Assembly: GCA_035553375.1 (NCBI GenBank)
Contig: DATNCY010000370.1
Span: 1-64,000 of the forward strand
From: JAJPHU01 sp035553375
GTDB taxonomy: Bacteria > Planctomycetota > Planctomycetia > Gemmatales > Gemmataceae
DNA: 64,000 bases
Direction: 5' to 3'
In this document: piece by piece, positions 41,439 through 50,522 of the stretch
Position numbering within the stretch: position 1 is the stretch's first letter
Layout of the letters: each line of letters starts with the position of its first letter
Position numbers and translations under genes: made by a program
Notes under the pieces: generated by a model
Database searches by the model: none
What the model saw: the letters and a program-made list of their open reading frames with translations, nothing else
What the model was told of the DNA's origin: nothing

Positions 41439-41532
41439 GTAACCTGCGACATCGGCAAGGCGCGCCCCACAATTTCTACAATGCGTGATAGATTTTCGTC
41501 TGTCGGCGGTACTTATCCCCAGAGAGGAACCG

Positions 41533-42129
41533 ATGGCCGATTCTCCCCAAACCCGGCTGAGTTTGCTCGTCCGCATCCGCGATAGCCAGGATGCGCGGGC
41601 CTGGACGGAATTCGTGGACGTGTACGCGCCGCTGATTCATGGCTTTCTCTGCAAGCAAGGTTTGCAGGACGCCGACGCCGCCGACTTAACGCAAGAGGTT
41701 CTTCGCGCCGTGGCGCGCACCATCAAACACCTTCATTACGATCCGGCGCGCGGCTCGTTCCGCAGTTGGTTGTTCACCGTGGTCCGCAACAAACTCCGCA
41801 ATTTCTTGGCGAAACGCAAGCGACACTGCCAGGGCAGCGGCGATAGCGACGTGCAAGAGTTGCTTCAACAACATGCCGCGCCCGAGGAAGACCAAGCGGA
41901 GTTGTGGGAGCGCGAGTACGAGCGGCGGCAATTCGCCTGGGCCGCCGAGCGTGTGCGCGGTGAAGTACAGGAATCGACCTGGGAGGCGTTTCGGCGAACC
42001 GCCATCGATGGTCAGAGCGGCCAAGAGGCGGCGGAGCTTCTGGGGATGAGCGTTGCCGCCGTGTATTTGGCGAAAAGTCGGGTCATGGCTCGGCTCAAAG
42101 AACAGATCAAACAATGCCCCTTGGAATGA
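41533..42129 (+). CDS. ECF-type RNA polymerase sigma factor
   Basis: 198 aa from the ATG at 41533, with AGAGAGGA 5 nt upstream. Region 2 contains VDVYAPLIHGFLCKQGL, DADAADLTQEVLRAVARTI and FRSWLFTVVRNKLRNFLAKR. Region 4 has AAELLGMSVAAVYLAKSRVMARLKE. It differs in sequence from the ECF factor at 1.6-2.3 kb but has the same genetic partner, a zinc-finger kinase 17 nt downstream. The pairing indicates a planctomycete ECF-STK module. What it responds to is unknown. Confidence 0.92.
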   Translation: MADSPQTRLSLLVRIRDSQDARAWTEFVDVYAPLIHGFLCKQGLQDADAADLTQEVLRAVARTIKHLHYDPARGSFRSWLFTVVRNKLRNFLAKRKRHCQGSGDSDVQELLQQHAAPEEDQAELWEREYERRQFAWAAERVRGEVQESTWEAFRRTAIDGQSGQEAAELLGMSVAAVYLAKSRVMARLKEQIKQCPLE

Positions 42130-42146
42130 GGACAAGGAATCCGCAC

Positions 42147-44906
42147 ATGGCCAGCGATCCTCCCTGCCCTGATTTGTCGCTGCTCAAGAAACTGCTGGAT
42201 GGCTCGGTGGCGGAGCCGGAGCAAGATGCTCTGCATAAGCACCTCGAAACGTGTGCCGCCTGCCAACAGCGACTGGAAAAACTGGCCGCTGGAGTCGATT
42301 CGTGGGCGGCGGTCGCCGGACACCTTGGCGGGAGTGAGCCGGGCAACAATGCCGCGCTGCGTCAGGCGATGGAACAATTGCAGCAAGCGCCAGCCATCCC
42401 AACCCAGGATGAAGCCGAGGGGTGCGAGGAAATCTCTCTCGCCTTTCTCGATCCGCCCGCCAAGCCGCGCCAACTCGGCAAACTCGACCATTACGAGATC
42501 ATTGAGATGGTCGGACGCGGCGGTATGGGTATTGTCTTCAAGGCGCTCGATCCCAGTTTACACCGCATCGTCGCCGTCAAGGTGATGGCACCCCAATTCG
42601 CGTCCATCGCCTCCGCGCGCCAGCGTTTTCTCCGCGAGGCGCGAGCCGCCGCCGCCGTCTGTCACGAACATGTCGTCACCATCCACGCCGTCGCGGAGGC
42701 GAAGGGAGTGCCTTATCTCGTTATGCAGTTCGTCGGCGGGGTGTCGTTGCAGGAGCGGCTCGAACGACGCGGGCCGTTGAACCTGGACGAAATCCTGCGT
42801 ATCGGCATGCAGACGGCGCAGGGATTGGCGGCGGCTCATGCTCAGGGATTGGTTCACCGTGACATCAAGCCTGCCAACATTCTGCTGGAAAATGGCGTCG
42901 AGCGCGTCAAGATCACCGATTTCGGACTGGCGCGCGCCGCCAACGATGTCCGTGTCACGCAATCGGGCGTCATCGTCGGCACACCGCAATACATGGCCCC
43001 CGAACAAGCACGCGGCGAAGTCGTCGATCCTCGGGCCGATCTGTTCAGCCTGGGCAGCGTGCTGTATTTCATGTGTACCGGCCAACCGCCTTTCCAGGGC
43101 GATAGTTCCTTGGCCGTCCTGCGCCAGGTCTGCGACGATACTCCCCCGCCCGTCCAGGAGTTCAATCCCAGTACTCCCGATTGGTTGGTCGAAATCATCG
43201 CTCGCCTTCAGGCCAAAGAACTGGCGGATCGTTTTCAATCCGCCAACGAGATTGCCGAACTACTGGGCGAATATTATGTCCGTCTGCAACAGGGGCGATC
43301 GCAACCCTCGATTCTCAAAGCCGAAACCATTTGCCTAGCCGCTCCCGAATTACTCGATCCTTCAAAACCAGCGAGGTCATCCGGCCCGACCGAATCGCCC
43401 ACTAAGTCCAAACGAATCCTCGTCCTCGGCGTCGCGGCGATTGGGGCCTTTCTTCTCTGTTGTGGCGGCGTCCTCTTCGTTTTCTTATGGTTCTTGGTCC
43501 CATTACCGCATGGACCGCACATGATAGCGGAGCGAATAGATGCCGATACCGCGAAACCGACTCCTTCCCAGAAACCTGCGCCGCCCGCTACGGAGCTTAT
43601 GGAAATCCCGCGCCGACGCGAGGCTGACGGCGGTCCTGCCGCCGATGCCATCCCCGCCATCGCGGCACCGCACCTGACCGAGAGCAAGGTCGAGATCCGT
43701 CTGTCGGAGCCGTTCGCGCAAGTCCGTACCGGGGGCGGTGGTCGTTACCTCGTCTTTCATCTGAAGAAGGCCAAAAAACTGGCAATCTTCGATGTATCGC
43801 AGGCGAAGATCACTCGCGAGATCGATGCACCATCTGACGACGTGTTGTTCGCGGCCGGGCGCGACAAACTCATGGTCGTGGTTCCCGGCCAGCGGTTGCT
43901 ACAACGATGGGACTTGCATACCGGCAAACGAGAAAAGACCGTGCCGATTTCGGATGAGCGGCCAATACGCATGGCCGTGATGGGCTGCAATTCGGACGGA
44001 CCGCTGATGGTTTGGAGTGGTGGGAAGGTTCAGTTGTGGGATGTAGGGCATATGCAGCCTTACACGGTCAAGGGATTGACCTTTGAAGGCGATGCACGCT
44101 GGGGGTTTGATTTGCGCGTGTCGGCAGACGGGCAGACCTTTATCTGCTGGGCGACGGCGATATCCGACCGCCACTATGCCGTGATGCACTTGCGAAACGC
44201 CGAGGCGATAAACCTTGTTTCTCCGGATGGCCATACCTTCAACGGCCACTGGGCGATGCCCAACGCGGATGGTAGCTTGGTCTTCCGCTTCGGGGCCGGT
44301 ATCTACAACGGCGACATGAAAATCATCGCGGCCGACAGCTTCAAAGGCGCGGTCCTGCTACCCACCGAGGATCCGCGTTTCTTCTTGGCCGTGCGAGAGG
44401 AGTCCCGCAACACCAATCAAGTCTCGATCTGCGCCAACGCCGATTGCCGACCCGTGTTCACGGTTCGCGGTGTGGAGAAGGTAACCGGCTCAAGTCTCAA
44501 CTCGCGCTGGGGCCAGGTTAACGGGGAACCTCGGATCCACTATCTCCACTCGGCCCATGTGCTGCTCACCTTGCCTGAGAGCAACGACCGCGTTGTCGTC
44601 CGCCCGCTCAATCTGTTGGCCTCCCTCGATCAGGATGGCAAGAACTACCTGTTTGTCCTGTCCGCCCCACGGACGCGCGTCCGTTCGGGCAGCGCTTATG
44701 ACTACTCCATCGATGTCCGCTCGAAGGCCGGCGGCATCCGCTGCAAGTTGGAAGCCGGACCGGAAGGGATGACCGTCTCTTCCGGCGGCCGATTGCGCTG
44801 GCAAGTGCCGGCCGGACAAGCGGGAAAAAAGGCAAGGGTAATCGTCAATATCCGCGATGCATCCGGCAAAGAGATTCAGCATAGTTTTGAAATCGTTGTG
44901 GAATGA
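42147..44906 (+). CDS. Zinc-finger anti-sigma / Ser-Thr kinase with propeller-like C-terminus
   Basis: 919 aa from the ATG at 42147, with AAGGA 8 nt upstream. An anti-sigma zinc finger (H32, C36, C39, the same H-x3-C-x2-C as the first kinase) is followed by a kinase domain with GRGGMGIVFKALD, AVKVM, HRDIKPANIL, a standard DFGLAR and APEQARG. A membrane segment (ILVLGVAAIGAFLLCCGGVLF) sits near residue 430-450. The C-terminal half is beta-rich with WD40-like strands (LQRWDLHTGKREKTV, KVQLWDVGHMQPYTV) and a final putative Ig domain (LEAGPEGMTVSSGGRLRW). The outer part may sense an envelope signal. Confidence 0.92.
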   Translation: MASDPPCPDLSLLKKLLDGSVAEPEQDALHKHLETCAACQQRLEKLAAGVDSWAAVAGHLGGSEPGNNAALRQAMEQLQQAPAIPTQDEAEGCEEISLAFLDPPAKPRQLGKLDHYEIIEMVGRGGMGIVFKALDPSLHRIVAVKVMAPQFASIASARQRFLREARAAAAVCHEHVVTIHAVAEAKGVPYLVMQFVGGVSLQERLERRGPLNLDEILRIGMQTAQGLAAAHAQGLVHRDIKPANILLENGVERVKITDFGLARAANDVRVTQSGVIVGTPQYMAPEQARGEVVDPRADLFSLGSVLYFMCTGQPPFQGDSSLAVLRQVCDDTPPPVQEFNPSTPDWLVEIIARLQAKELADRFQSANEIAELLGEYYVRLQQGRSQPSILKAETICLAAPELLDPSKPARSSGPTESPTKSKRILVLGVAAIGAFLLCCGGVLFVFLWFLVPLPHGPHMIAERIDADTAKPTPSQKPAPPATELMEIPRRREADGGPAADAIPAIAAPHLTESKVEIRLSEPFAQVRTGGGGRYLVFHLKKAKKLAIFDVSQAKITREIDAPSDDVLFAAGRDKLMVVVPGQRLLQRWDLHTGKREKTVPISDERPIRMAVMGCNSDGPLMVWSGGKVQLWDVGHMQPYTVKGLTFEGDARWGFDLRVSADGQTFICWATAISDRHYAVMHLRNAEAINLVSPDGHTFNGHWAMPNADGSLVFRFGAGIYNGDMKIIAADSFKGAVLLPTEDPRFFLAVREESRNTNQVSICANADCRPVFTVRGVEKVTGSSLNSRWGQVNGEPRIHYLHSAHVLLTLPESNDRVVVRPLNLLASLDQDGKNYLFVLSAPRTRVRSGSAYDYSIDVRSKAGGIRCKLEAGPEGMTVSSGGRLRWQVPAGQAGKKARVIVNIRDASGKEIQHSFEIVVE

Positions 44907-44932
44907 ATTGTTACTTGGAGGCTCGAGCAACT

Positions 44933-47470
44933 ATGCCTTACCGTATCAACTGCCCCACCTGCAAAACGACGTACAGCGTTCCCGAAGATACCTTGGGGAA
45001 AAAGCTGCTATGCAAGAAGTGCGGCCAACCGTTCAACGTCGGCAACGCCAAGGCACCAGCGCCCACCGCGCCGAAGCCGGCCACGACCGGCCGCACGACG
45101 ACCGACCTCCCACCTCGCCCAGCGGCCAAGACACCACCGCGCCGCGATGCCGTCCAGTCCGACATTGCCCCACTTACCCAGCCGGCGCGACGTAAGAAAT
45201 CGCCACTCGTAATCGTCGGTGTACTCGCTGTTTTGCTGCTTCTCGTTGGTGGAGCTATTGCCGGCGCGATCGTGGCGGGCATCCACTTCCTCAAGCCGCG
45301 CCAGGAAACGCCGGTCACGCAAGCGGATATTCAGGCACCCTCTCAACCGGCGACGAAGGAAGACGCGAAACCCCAGTCGGAGCCGCCACCCACCAAAGCG
45401 GCTCCAGCCACTGACAAGCCATTGTCACCTCCGACACCGTCCGCAGAGCCGCCGCCACCGCCCGACCCGCCGGTTTCCGACCGCGCGGAATTGCCGCGCG
45501 TGGCCGAGGTCGGCAAGCCCTTCACGTATCAACTCTCGCGGCCGATGGAGAAGGTGCGCTCTTACACTTTGCATAACGGACCCAAGGGACTGAAAATGTC
45601 GAAAGAGGGCTTGATCCAATGGACGCCCGAACCTGGACAGGTTGGCTCGCATCGACTGCTCGTTGGCGTCGTGACGGCGAAAATATCGGGGGCCGATATT
45701 TACACGGTCGTTGTAGCCGCTCCGGGCGCGAGCGCGGCCAGAGGCAAGGGACTGCCGGCGGATCTCGACCGCGTTCCGCGCGACGCGCTGGCCTTCGTGT
45801 CGCTCCGTCTCGCCGACACCTTGAAACGTCCCATCGCGGCTGGACTCCGCAAGCAACTTCAGGATAACTCGGTCCTGGCCTCTTATAAGAAACTCCTCGG
45901 CCTGGAGGTTGCCGACATCGAACGCGCCGTGGTGGTGTTCCTGGCTTTGAAGCCCGAGGTCCAGGGAGTAGCGCTGGTAACCACGGTCAAGCCGTATGAG
46001 CGCGAACGCCTGTTGTTCCTGATCGCGCCCGAGAAACAGGAGATGAAGGGCGGAACCGCGACCTATTACGTGGGCCAAAAATATCCGGCCGCCGTACACT
46101 TCCTCAACGATCGCACCTTTGTGGTGGGCTTGGGGAAAGACGTGAAGCGTTTTCTCGAACGACCCATCGGCAAGGAGACGCCAGGCCCGTTGAGCGACTC
46201 GCTGGTTGCCGCTACGGGGCCGCAAACGCTGATTGTCGGCGTGCGTCCGCGACTTCTGATCCCCATCGAGAAAAAGGACGTTCCACCGCCCTATCAAGGT
46301 TATTTACCCCTGCTGGATGCCAAGAGTGCGACGTTGAGTATGGATGCCGGCCAGGACTTGCGGATGGATTTGCGCTTTGCTTTCGCCGACGAAGATCAGG
46401 CCAAAAAAGGCGAAAAAGCCGCCAAAGAAGCTCTCGGCATGGCTTCTCTTATTGTGCGACAATTTCCCGAGACTTTGAAGAAAATTCCCATCCCCGAGTT
46501 CAAGCCCTTGCTTCCCAAGGTAAGCGCCCTCCTTGAGGCGATGGCAACGGCGCTCGTGGATACACCGCCGCAGCGTAAGGCTCTCGTCGTGGAACATACC
46601 ATGCGCATCCGGTCGCCGGATTGGTTCAATACCATCGTCCAGGCGGCTCCGTTCCTCGCGCCTCGCCCCGTGAAACCGACGCCCACGCCCTCGACGCCGC
46701 CCGCCGCTCCCAAGACGCCCGCGGAAGCGGAAGCGACGATCAAGAAGCTTGGAGGTCAATTCACACGCGACAAAAAACAAGCGGATGCCCCTATCGTGGA
46801 GGTGTGGTTCTCAAGAAAAAAACTCTCTCCAGACGATCTTGCAATGTTCGGATTGCTCACCAACTTGAAAGAACTGTCGCTTCTGGAATGTGGAATCACG
46901 GATGAAGGCGTGAAGCGTCTGGCACATTTGGTCAACCTTGAGCGACTGGAACTTGTGGGGAATAACCTTACCGATGCCGGCTTGGAACAGCTGAAAGGAT
47001 TGACGAAGTTGCAAAAATTAACCGTGAGCGGCAACGAGATCACCGATGCGGGGCTTGTTCATCTGAAGAATCTCACGGCACTAAAAACCCTTCGCGCGCT
47101 TGGCTCTGTGAAGATTACCGATAAAGGGCTGGCTCATCTTGAGAGCCTGAAGAACCTCGAAGAATTGGATGTATCAGGCGACGCTCTAACGGGTTCCGGT
47201 TTGGACCACCTGAAGAAACTCCCCAAATTAGAGGAGCTGGCGCTACGAAACAACAGAATCCGCAATGCGGAGTTAATCCACCTCAAAAATATAAAGAATC
47301 TCAAGAAGTTGGACCTTACCGGCAACTTCGGAATCACCGATGCGGGGCTGGATGCTTTGAAGGAACTCCCCCAAATCAAGGAAGTGCATCTCCTCCTCAC
47401 GGAAGTAACGGATAAGGGAGTCGCCGAGTTGAAAAAGGCGCTTCCCAAAGCGGACATTACACGACGGTAG
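44933..47470 (+). CDS. Zinc-ribbon membrane protein with leucine-rich repeats
   Basis: 845 aa from the ATG at 44933; GGAGG lies 11 nt upstream. The N-terminus MPYRINCPTCKTTYSVPED with a second CKKC is a zinc ribbon of the type fused to many planctomycete membrane proteins. A membrane segment (PLVIVGVLAVLLLLVGGAIA) is near residue 90-115, then a Pro-rich linker, an Ig-like domain (GPKGLKMSKEGLIQWTPE), an unassigned region, and about eight leucine-rich repeats from 640 on (LTNLKELSLLECGITDEG, LERLELVGNNLTDAG and so on). It is 26 nt after the kinase stop and is probably a partner or substrate of that module. Confidence 0.88.
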   Translation: MPYRINCPTCKTTYSVPEDTLGKKLLCKKCGQPFNVGNAKAPAPTAPKPATTGRTTTDLPPRPAAKTPPRRDAVQSDIAPLTQPARRKKSPLVIVGVLAVLLLLVGGAIAGAIVAGIHFLKPRQETPVTQADIQAPSQPATKEDAKPQSEPPPTKAAPATDKPLSPPTPSAEPPPPPDPPVSDRAELPRVAEVGKPFTYQLSRPMEKVRSYTLHNGPKGLKMSKEGLIQWTPEPGQVGSHRLLVGVVTAKISGADIYTVVVAAPGASAARGKGLPADLDRVPRDALAFVSLRLADTLKRPIAAGLRKQLQDNSVLASYKKLLGLEVADIERAVVVFLALKPEVQGVALVTTVKPYERERLLFLIAPEKQEMKGGTATYYVGQKYPAAVHFLNDRTFVVGLGKDVKRFLERPIGKETPGPLSDSLVAATGPQTLIVGVRPRLLIPIEKKDVPPPYQGYLPLLDAKSATLSMDAGQDLRMDLRFAFADEDQAKKGEKAAKEALGMASLIVRQFPETLKKIPIPEFKPLLPKVSALLEAMATALVDTPPQRKALVVEHTMRIRSPDWFNTIVQAAPFLAPRPVKPTPTPSTPPAAPKTPAEAEATIKKLGGQFTRDKKQADAPIVEVWFSRKKLSPDDLAMFGLLTNLKELSLLECGITDEGVKRLAHLVNLERLELVGNNLTDAGLEQLKGLTKLQKLTVSGNEITDAGLVHLKNLTALKTLRALGSVKITDKGLAHLESLKNLEELDVSGDALTGSGLDHLKKLPKLEELALRNNRIRNAELIHLKNIKNLKKLDLTGNFGITDAGLDALKELPQIKEVHLLLTEVTDKGVAELKKALPKADITRR

Positions 47471-47562
47471 CTGGTTGAAGTAGCTTTGATGGTTGTCGAA
47501 GAGGCGAGCCGTTGCAACCCGCGGCTCGCCTCTTCGCTTTCGGGAGTTCCTCTTGCGATCGA

Positions 47563-47949
47563 TCACGGCGGCTCGTGAAACAGCCTCAAGCCAGACAACA
47601 GGGCGGCCATCGCGGCGAAATGGGTATCGTAGGTCCACAACTCCAGCCCCGCATCAATGGCGACGGTGGCGATCAGCGTGTCAGGGAGCGGGACGATCAA
47701 GCCGCTCGACGCGAGGCGCGCCTGGTTGCATCCAGCTGCCTCCCAAACACTTTCCGCTATTGGAATGCGCTGGAAAAAGGCGAGGATGGCGGCGCAGCTG
47801 ACCACCTGCGACGGTGTCCGAGCGCCCGCGCCAAATTCGGCCACGGTGAGACCGCACACGGCAGGATCTATCGTCTCAATCAAACGCTGGCGACTGTCCG
47901 TGTAGCTGCGAAAATGCCGAATGAGGACGCTGGTATCGGCGAGAATCAT
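47563..47949 (-). CDS. PIN-domain toxin, VapC-like
   Basis: 128 aa. The PIN-domain acidic residues are present: MILADTSVLIRHF with Asp5, a Glu in GLTVAEFGAGA, and LPDTLIATVAI and ELWTYDTHF in the C-terminal half. VapC toxins are Mg-dependent ribonucleases that cut tRNA or rRNA. Its ATG overlaps the stop of the antitoxin gene by 4 nt (ATGA), the classic arrangement. Unlike the toxin at 21.8 kb this copy looks intact. Confidence 0.88.
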   Translation of the reverse strand: MILADTSVLIRHFRSYTDSRQRLIETIDPAVCGLTVAEFGAGARTPSQVVSCAAILAFFQRIPIAESVWEAAGCNQARLASSGLIVPLPDTLIATVAIDAGLELWTYDTHFAAMAALLSGLRLFHEPP

Positions 47950-48260
47950 TGCAGCCCCCTGGCCCGGATGATCGCGTCAACTTCCAGGTCGTTCCGTTCG
48001 AGAGCTTCGAGCAACGCGGCTAGCTTCGCGTCTCCTTTCGCCCGCTCGCGCAACTTCTGGAAATCCGCTGCTTGCTCTTCCGGTGTCGGTGGCGGCGGGG
48101 CCAGACCGAAGAAGGTTTCTTCCGTTTCCAATTGCTTGAATTCCGGACCGGCTGTTTCATCGAGAATGATAATCTCGACGGTCTTGCCGATCAGCGCCCG
48201 GAGTTCCGGCAGATGCGGCGTGTCCGAGTCAATGTGTTTGCGGATGCGGATGGCGTTCAT
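47946..48260 (-). CDS. Antitoxin of the VapBC pair
   Basis: 104 aa from the ATG at 48260, which has GGGAGG 6 nt upstream. The N-terminal half is beta-like (MNAIRIRKHIDSDTPHLPEL, LIGKTVEIIILDET) and could be an AbrB/PHD-type DNA-binding part. The C-terminal ERAKGDAKLAALLEALERND is a helical segment that would wrap the toxin. The gene is directly upstream of and overlaps the PIN toxin gene. No well-known antitoxin family was identified with certainty. Confidence 0.8.
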   Translation of the reverse strand: MNAIRIRKHIDSDTPHLPELRALIGKTVEIIILDETAGPEFKQLETEETFFGLAPPPPTPEEQAADFQKLRERAKGDAKLAALLEALERNDLEVDAIIRARGLQ

Positions 48261-48406
48261 GATAAACCTCCCATCCCCGGATTGTATCAGTTCCCTGCCA
48301 TCCACGAAGACGGCGAGTTCATCTTGCGGGGTTTCACGGCAAACGGGTACATTACCCAAGCCTTCAAGGTCGAGGGAGATAGTCGCAGGAAGTGGAAAGG
48401 ACTCCC

Positions 48407-50416
48407 GTGAAAGGTTCATCATCACGAACGCGGACCACGCCGCGCCGGCCGGATGCCCATCTCCGCCACGATTCCGCTCGCTCCTCTCCTCTGCATCGCG
48501 CGATTGAGAATGCGAGGAACTGTCTGCTCGCCAAGCAGCAAACCGATGGCCATTGGGTCGGCGAACTGCAAGGCGATACCATCCTCGAATCGGAATATGT
48601 TCTGTTGATGGCGTTTCTCGGTCGCGAGGGTGGCGAGGTTTGTCGCAAGGCGGCGCGCTACCTCCTTCAGCAGCAGATGCCGGCGGGAGGGTGGAGCAAC
48701 TATCCCGATGGTCCCGCCGACCTCAGCGTCTCCGTCAAGGCGTACTTCGCTCTGAAGCTGACGGGCCACAATCCCCAAGCGCCGTACATGTGCCGCGCCC
48801 GCGAAGTCATTCGCGCACTCGGCGGCGCGGTCAATTGCAACAGTTTCACCAAATTCTATCTCGCTCTCCTGGGGCAGTTTCCCTACGCCAATTGCGCCTC
48901 GGTGCCGCCGGAGATGGTGTTGCTGCCGCGCTGGGTTTACGTCAATCTCTACGCCATGTCGAGTTGGACGCGCACCATCGTCGTGCCGCTGAGCATCTTC
49001 TCAGCGTGCAAACCGATGCGTCGTTTGCCGGCGGAATTAGGGATAAGCGAACTCTTTCTTCATCAACCCGAAACACCCCTGTGGCCGGCCAAACCTTGCA
49101 AGCGTCTGCTGAGTTGGACGAACTTTTTCCTCGGCATCGATTGTCTCTACAAGAAAATCGAGCCGTGGCTGGGGCCGATCCGCCGCCTTGCGCTGAAACG
49201 CGCCGCCGCCTGGATGCGTGAGCATCTTACCGAGAGCGATGGGCTTGGCGCGATCTTCCCGCCGATGATCTACACCGTCGTCGCGCTGCGATGCCTCGGC
49301 GTCGGCGAAGACGCGGCCGAAATGCGCTGGGCACTCAAACAGCTCGAAGATTTGATGATCGAAGAAGGCGATACCGTGCGTTTGCAGCCGTGTTTCTCGC
49401 CGGTGTGGGACACGGCCCTTACCCTCAATGCGCTCGCCGATGCCGAACTGCCCGGCGATCATCCCGCGATCCAATCGGCGACGCGCTGGTTGCTGGCGAA
49501 AGAAGTACGTCGGCAGGGCGACTGGAGTTTGACCAATCCCGGACTCGAACCGGGCGGCTGGTTCTTCGAGTATCGCAACGCCTACTATCCCGATACCGAC
49601 GATACCGCGATGGTGCTGATGGCGCTGGCGAAGACCGGGCAAATGAACACCGCCGAGGGGAGGCCAGCCGTCGAACGTGGTTTGCGCTGGCTACTGGGGA
49701 TGCAGAACTGTGACGGCGGGTGGGCCGCGTTCGATCGCGACATCAATCGCGAAGTCCTTACCCTGGTACCGTTCGCCGATCATAACGCCATGCTCGATCC
49801 GAGTTGTCCCGATATTACCGCGCGCGTCCTCGAAGCGCTGGGGCATTACGGTTTTGGGTGCGATCATCCGCAGGTGCGGCGTGCAATCGTTTTTCTGCGG
49901 AAAACGCAGGAAGAAGCGGGCGGCTGGATTGGTCGGTGGGGCGTCAATTACATTTACGGCACCTGGCAGGTTCTCTGTGGTCTGCGTAGCATTGGCTTCG
50001 ATAGGCAAGATCCGATGGTGCGCCGCGCCGTCGCCTGGTTGCGGCAGGTGCAACAATCGTGCGGTGGGTGGGGCGAAACATGCCGCAGCTACGATGATCC
50101 TTCCCTCGCCGGCAAGGGCACACCGACAGCTTCACAGACAGCGTGGGCGTTGCTTGCCCTCCTCGCCGCGGACGAACACAAGAATGAGGCAGTTCGGAAT
50201 GGCATCGACTATCTGCTGACCACGCAAGGCGAAGACGGCAACTGGCGAGAAGAATCGTTCACCGGGACCGGCTTCCCCAAAGTTTTCTACTTAAAGTATC
50301 ACTTGTATCGCCTTTATTTTCCGCTCATGGCGCTGGCGCGCTATGAGCGAACTAATCGGCAAACGTCCAACGTCGGGTATCGAATTAGCGAAGACAAACT
50401 GGCTGCACGCTCGTAG
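48407..50416 (+). CDS. shc: Squalene-hopene cyclase
   Basis: 669 aa from a GTG at 48407 with AAAGGA 5 nt upstream; another GTG lies 15 nt earlier. The catalytic DxDD motif is YYPDTDDTAM, and several QW repeats are visible (GHWVGELQGD, PAGGWSNYP, CDGGWAAFDRD, AGGWIGRWGVNY, CGGWGETC, EDGNWREESFTGTGFP). The enzyme folds squalene into the pentacyclic hopene. Together with hpnH and hpnG downstream and hpnA upstream it shows that this organism makes hopanoids. The stop codon is inside the arm of an inverted repeat. Confidence 0.96.
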   Translation: MKGSSSRTRTTPRRPDAHLRHDSARSSPLHRAIENARNCLLAKQQTDGHWVGELQGDTILESEYVLLMAFLGREGGEVCRKAARYLLQQQMPAGGWSNYPDGPADLSVSVKAYFALKLTGHNPQAPYMCRAREVIRALGGAVNCNSFTKFYLALLGQFPYANCASVPPEMVLLPRWVYVNLYAMSSWTRTIVVPLSIFSACKPMRRLPAELGISELFLHQPETPLWPAKPCKRLLSWTNFFLGIDCLYKKIEPWLGPIRRLALKRAAAWMREHLTESDGLGAIFPPMIYTVVALRCLGVGEDAAEMRWALKQLEDLMIEEGDTVRLQPCFSPVWDTALTLNALADAELPGDHPAIQSATRWLLAKEVRRQGDWSLTNPGLEPGGWFFEYRNAYYPDTDDTAMVLMALAKTGQMNTAEGRPAVERGLRWLLGMQNCDGGWAAFDRDINREVLTLVPFADHNAMLDPSCPDITARVLEALGHYGFGCDHPQVRRAIVFLRKTQEEAGGWIGRWGVNYIYGTWQVLCGLRSIGFDRQDPMVRRAVAWLRQVQQSCGGWGETCRSYDDPSLAGKGTPTASQTAWALLALLAADEHKNEAVRNGIDYLLTTQGEDGNWREESFTGTGFPKVFYLKYHLYRLYFPLMALARYERTNRQTSNVGYRISEDKLAARS

Positions 50417-50485
50417 GGTGGGCAAAGGGCCGCGAGGCCCACCACACGCCCGCTGATGGGTCTCGCGGCCCTCTGCCCACCCTAC
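50413..50485. repeat. 28-bp inverted repeat at the end of shc
   Basis: Arms at 50413-50440 and 50458-50485 pair with two mismatches around a 17-nt loop. The core is GTAGGGTGGGCA with CCGCGAG; the shc TAG stop is part of the left arm. It lies 37 nt before the start of hpnH, so it is between two co-directional genes of one pathway. Confidence 0.88.
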
Positions 50486-50522
50486 GGAAATCGGCGATCC
50501 CATCACGCGGAGGTATCTGTCC

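Noticed and set aside
48298..48410. Short plus-strand frame ending in KVEGDSRRKWKGLP before shc
   Set aside because: Reads like protein but has no start or ribosome-binding site and overlaps the antitoxin gene in antisense; could be a remnant, but not supported.
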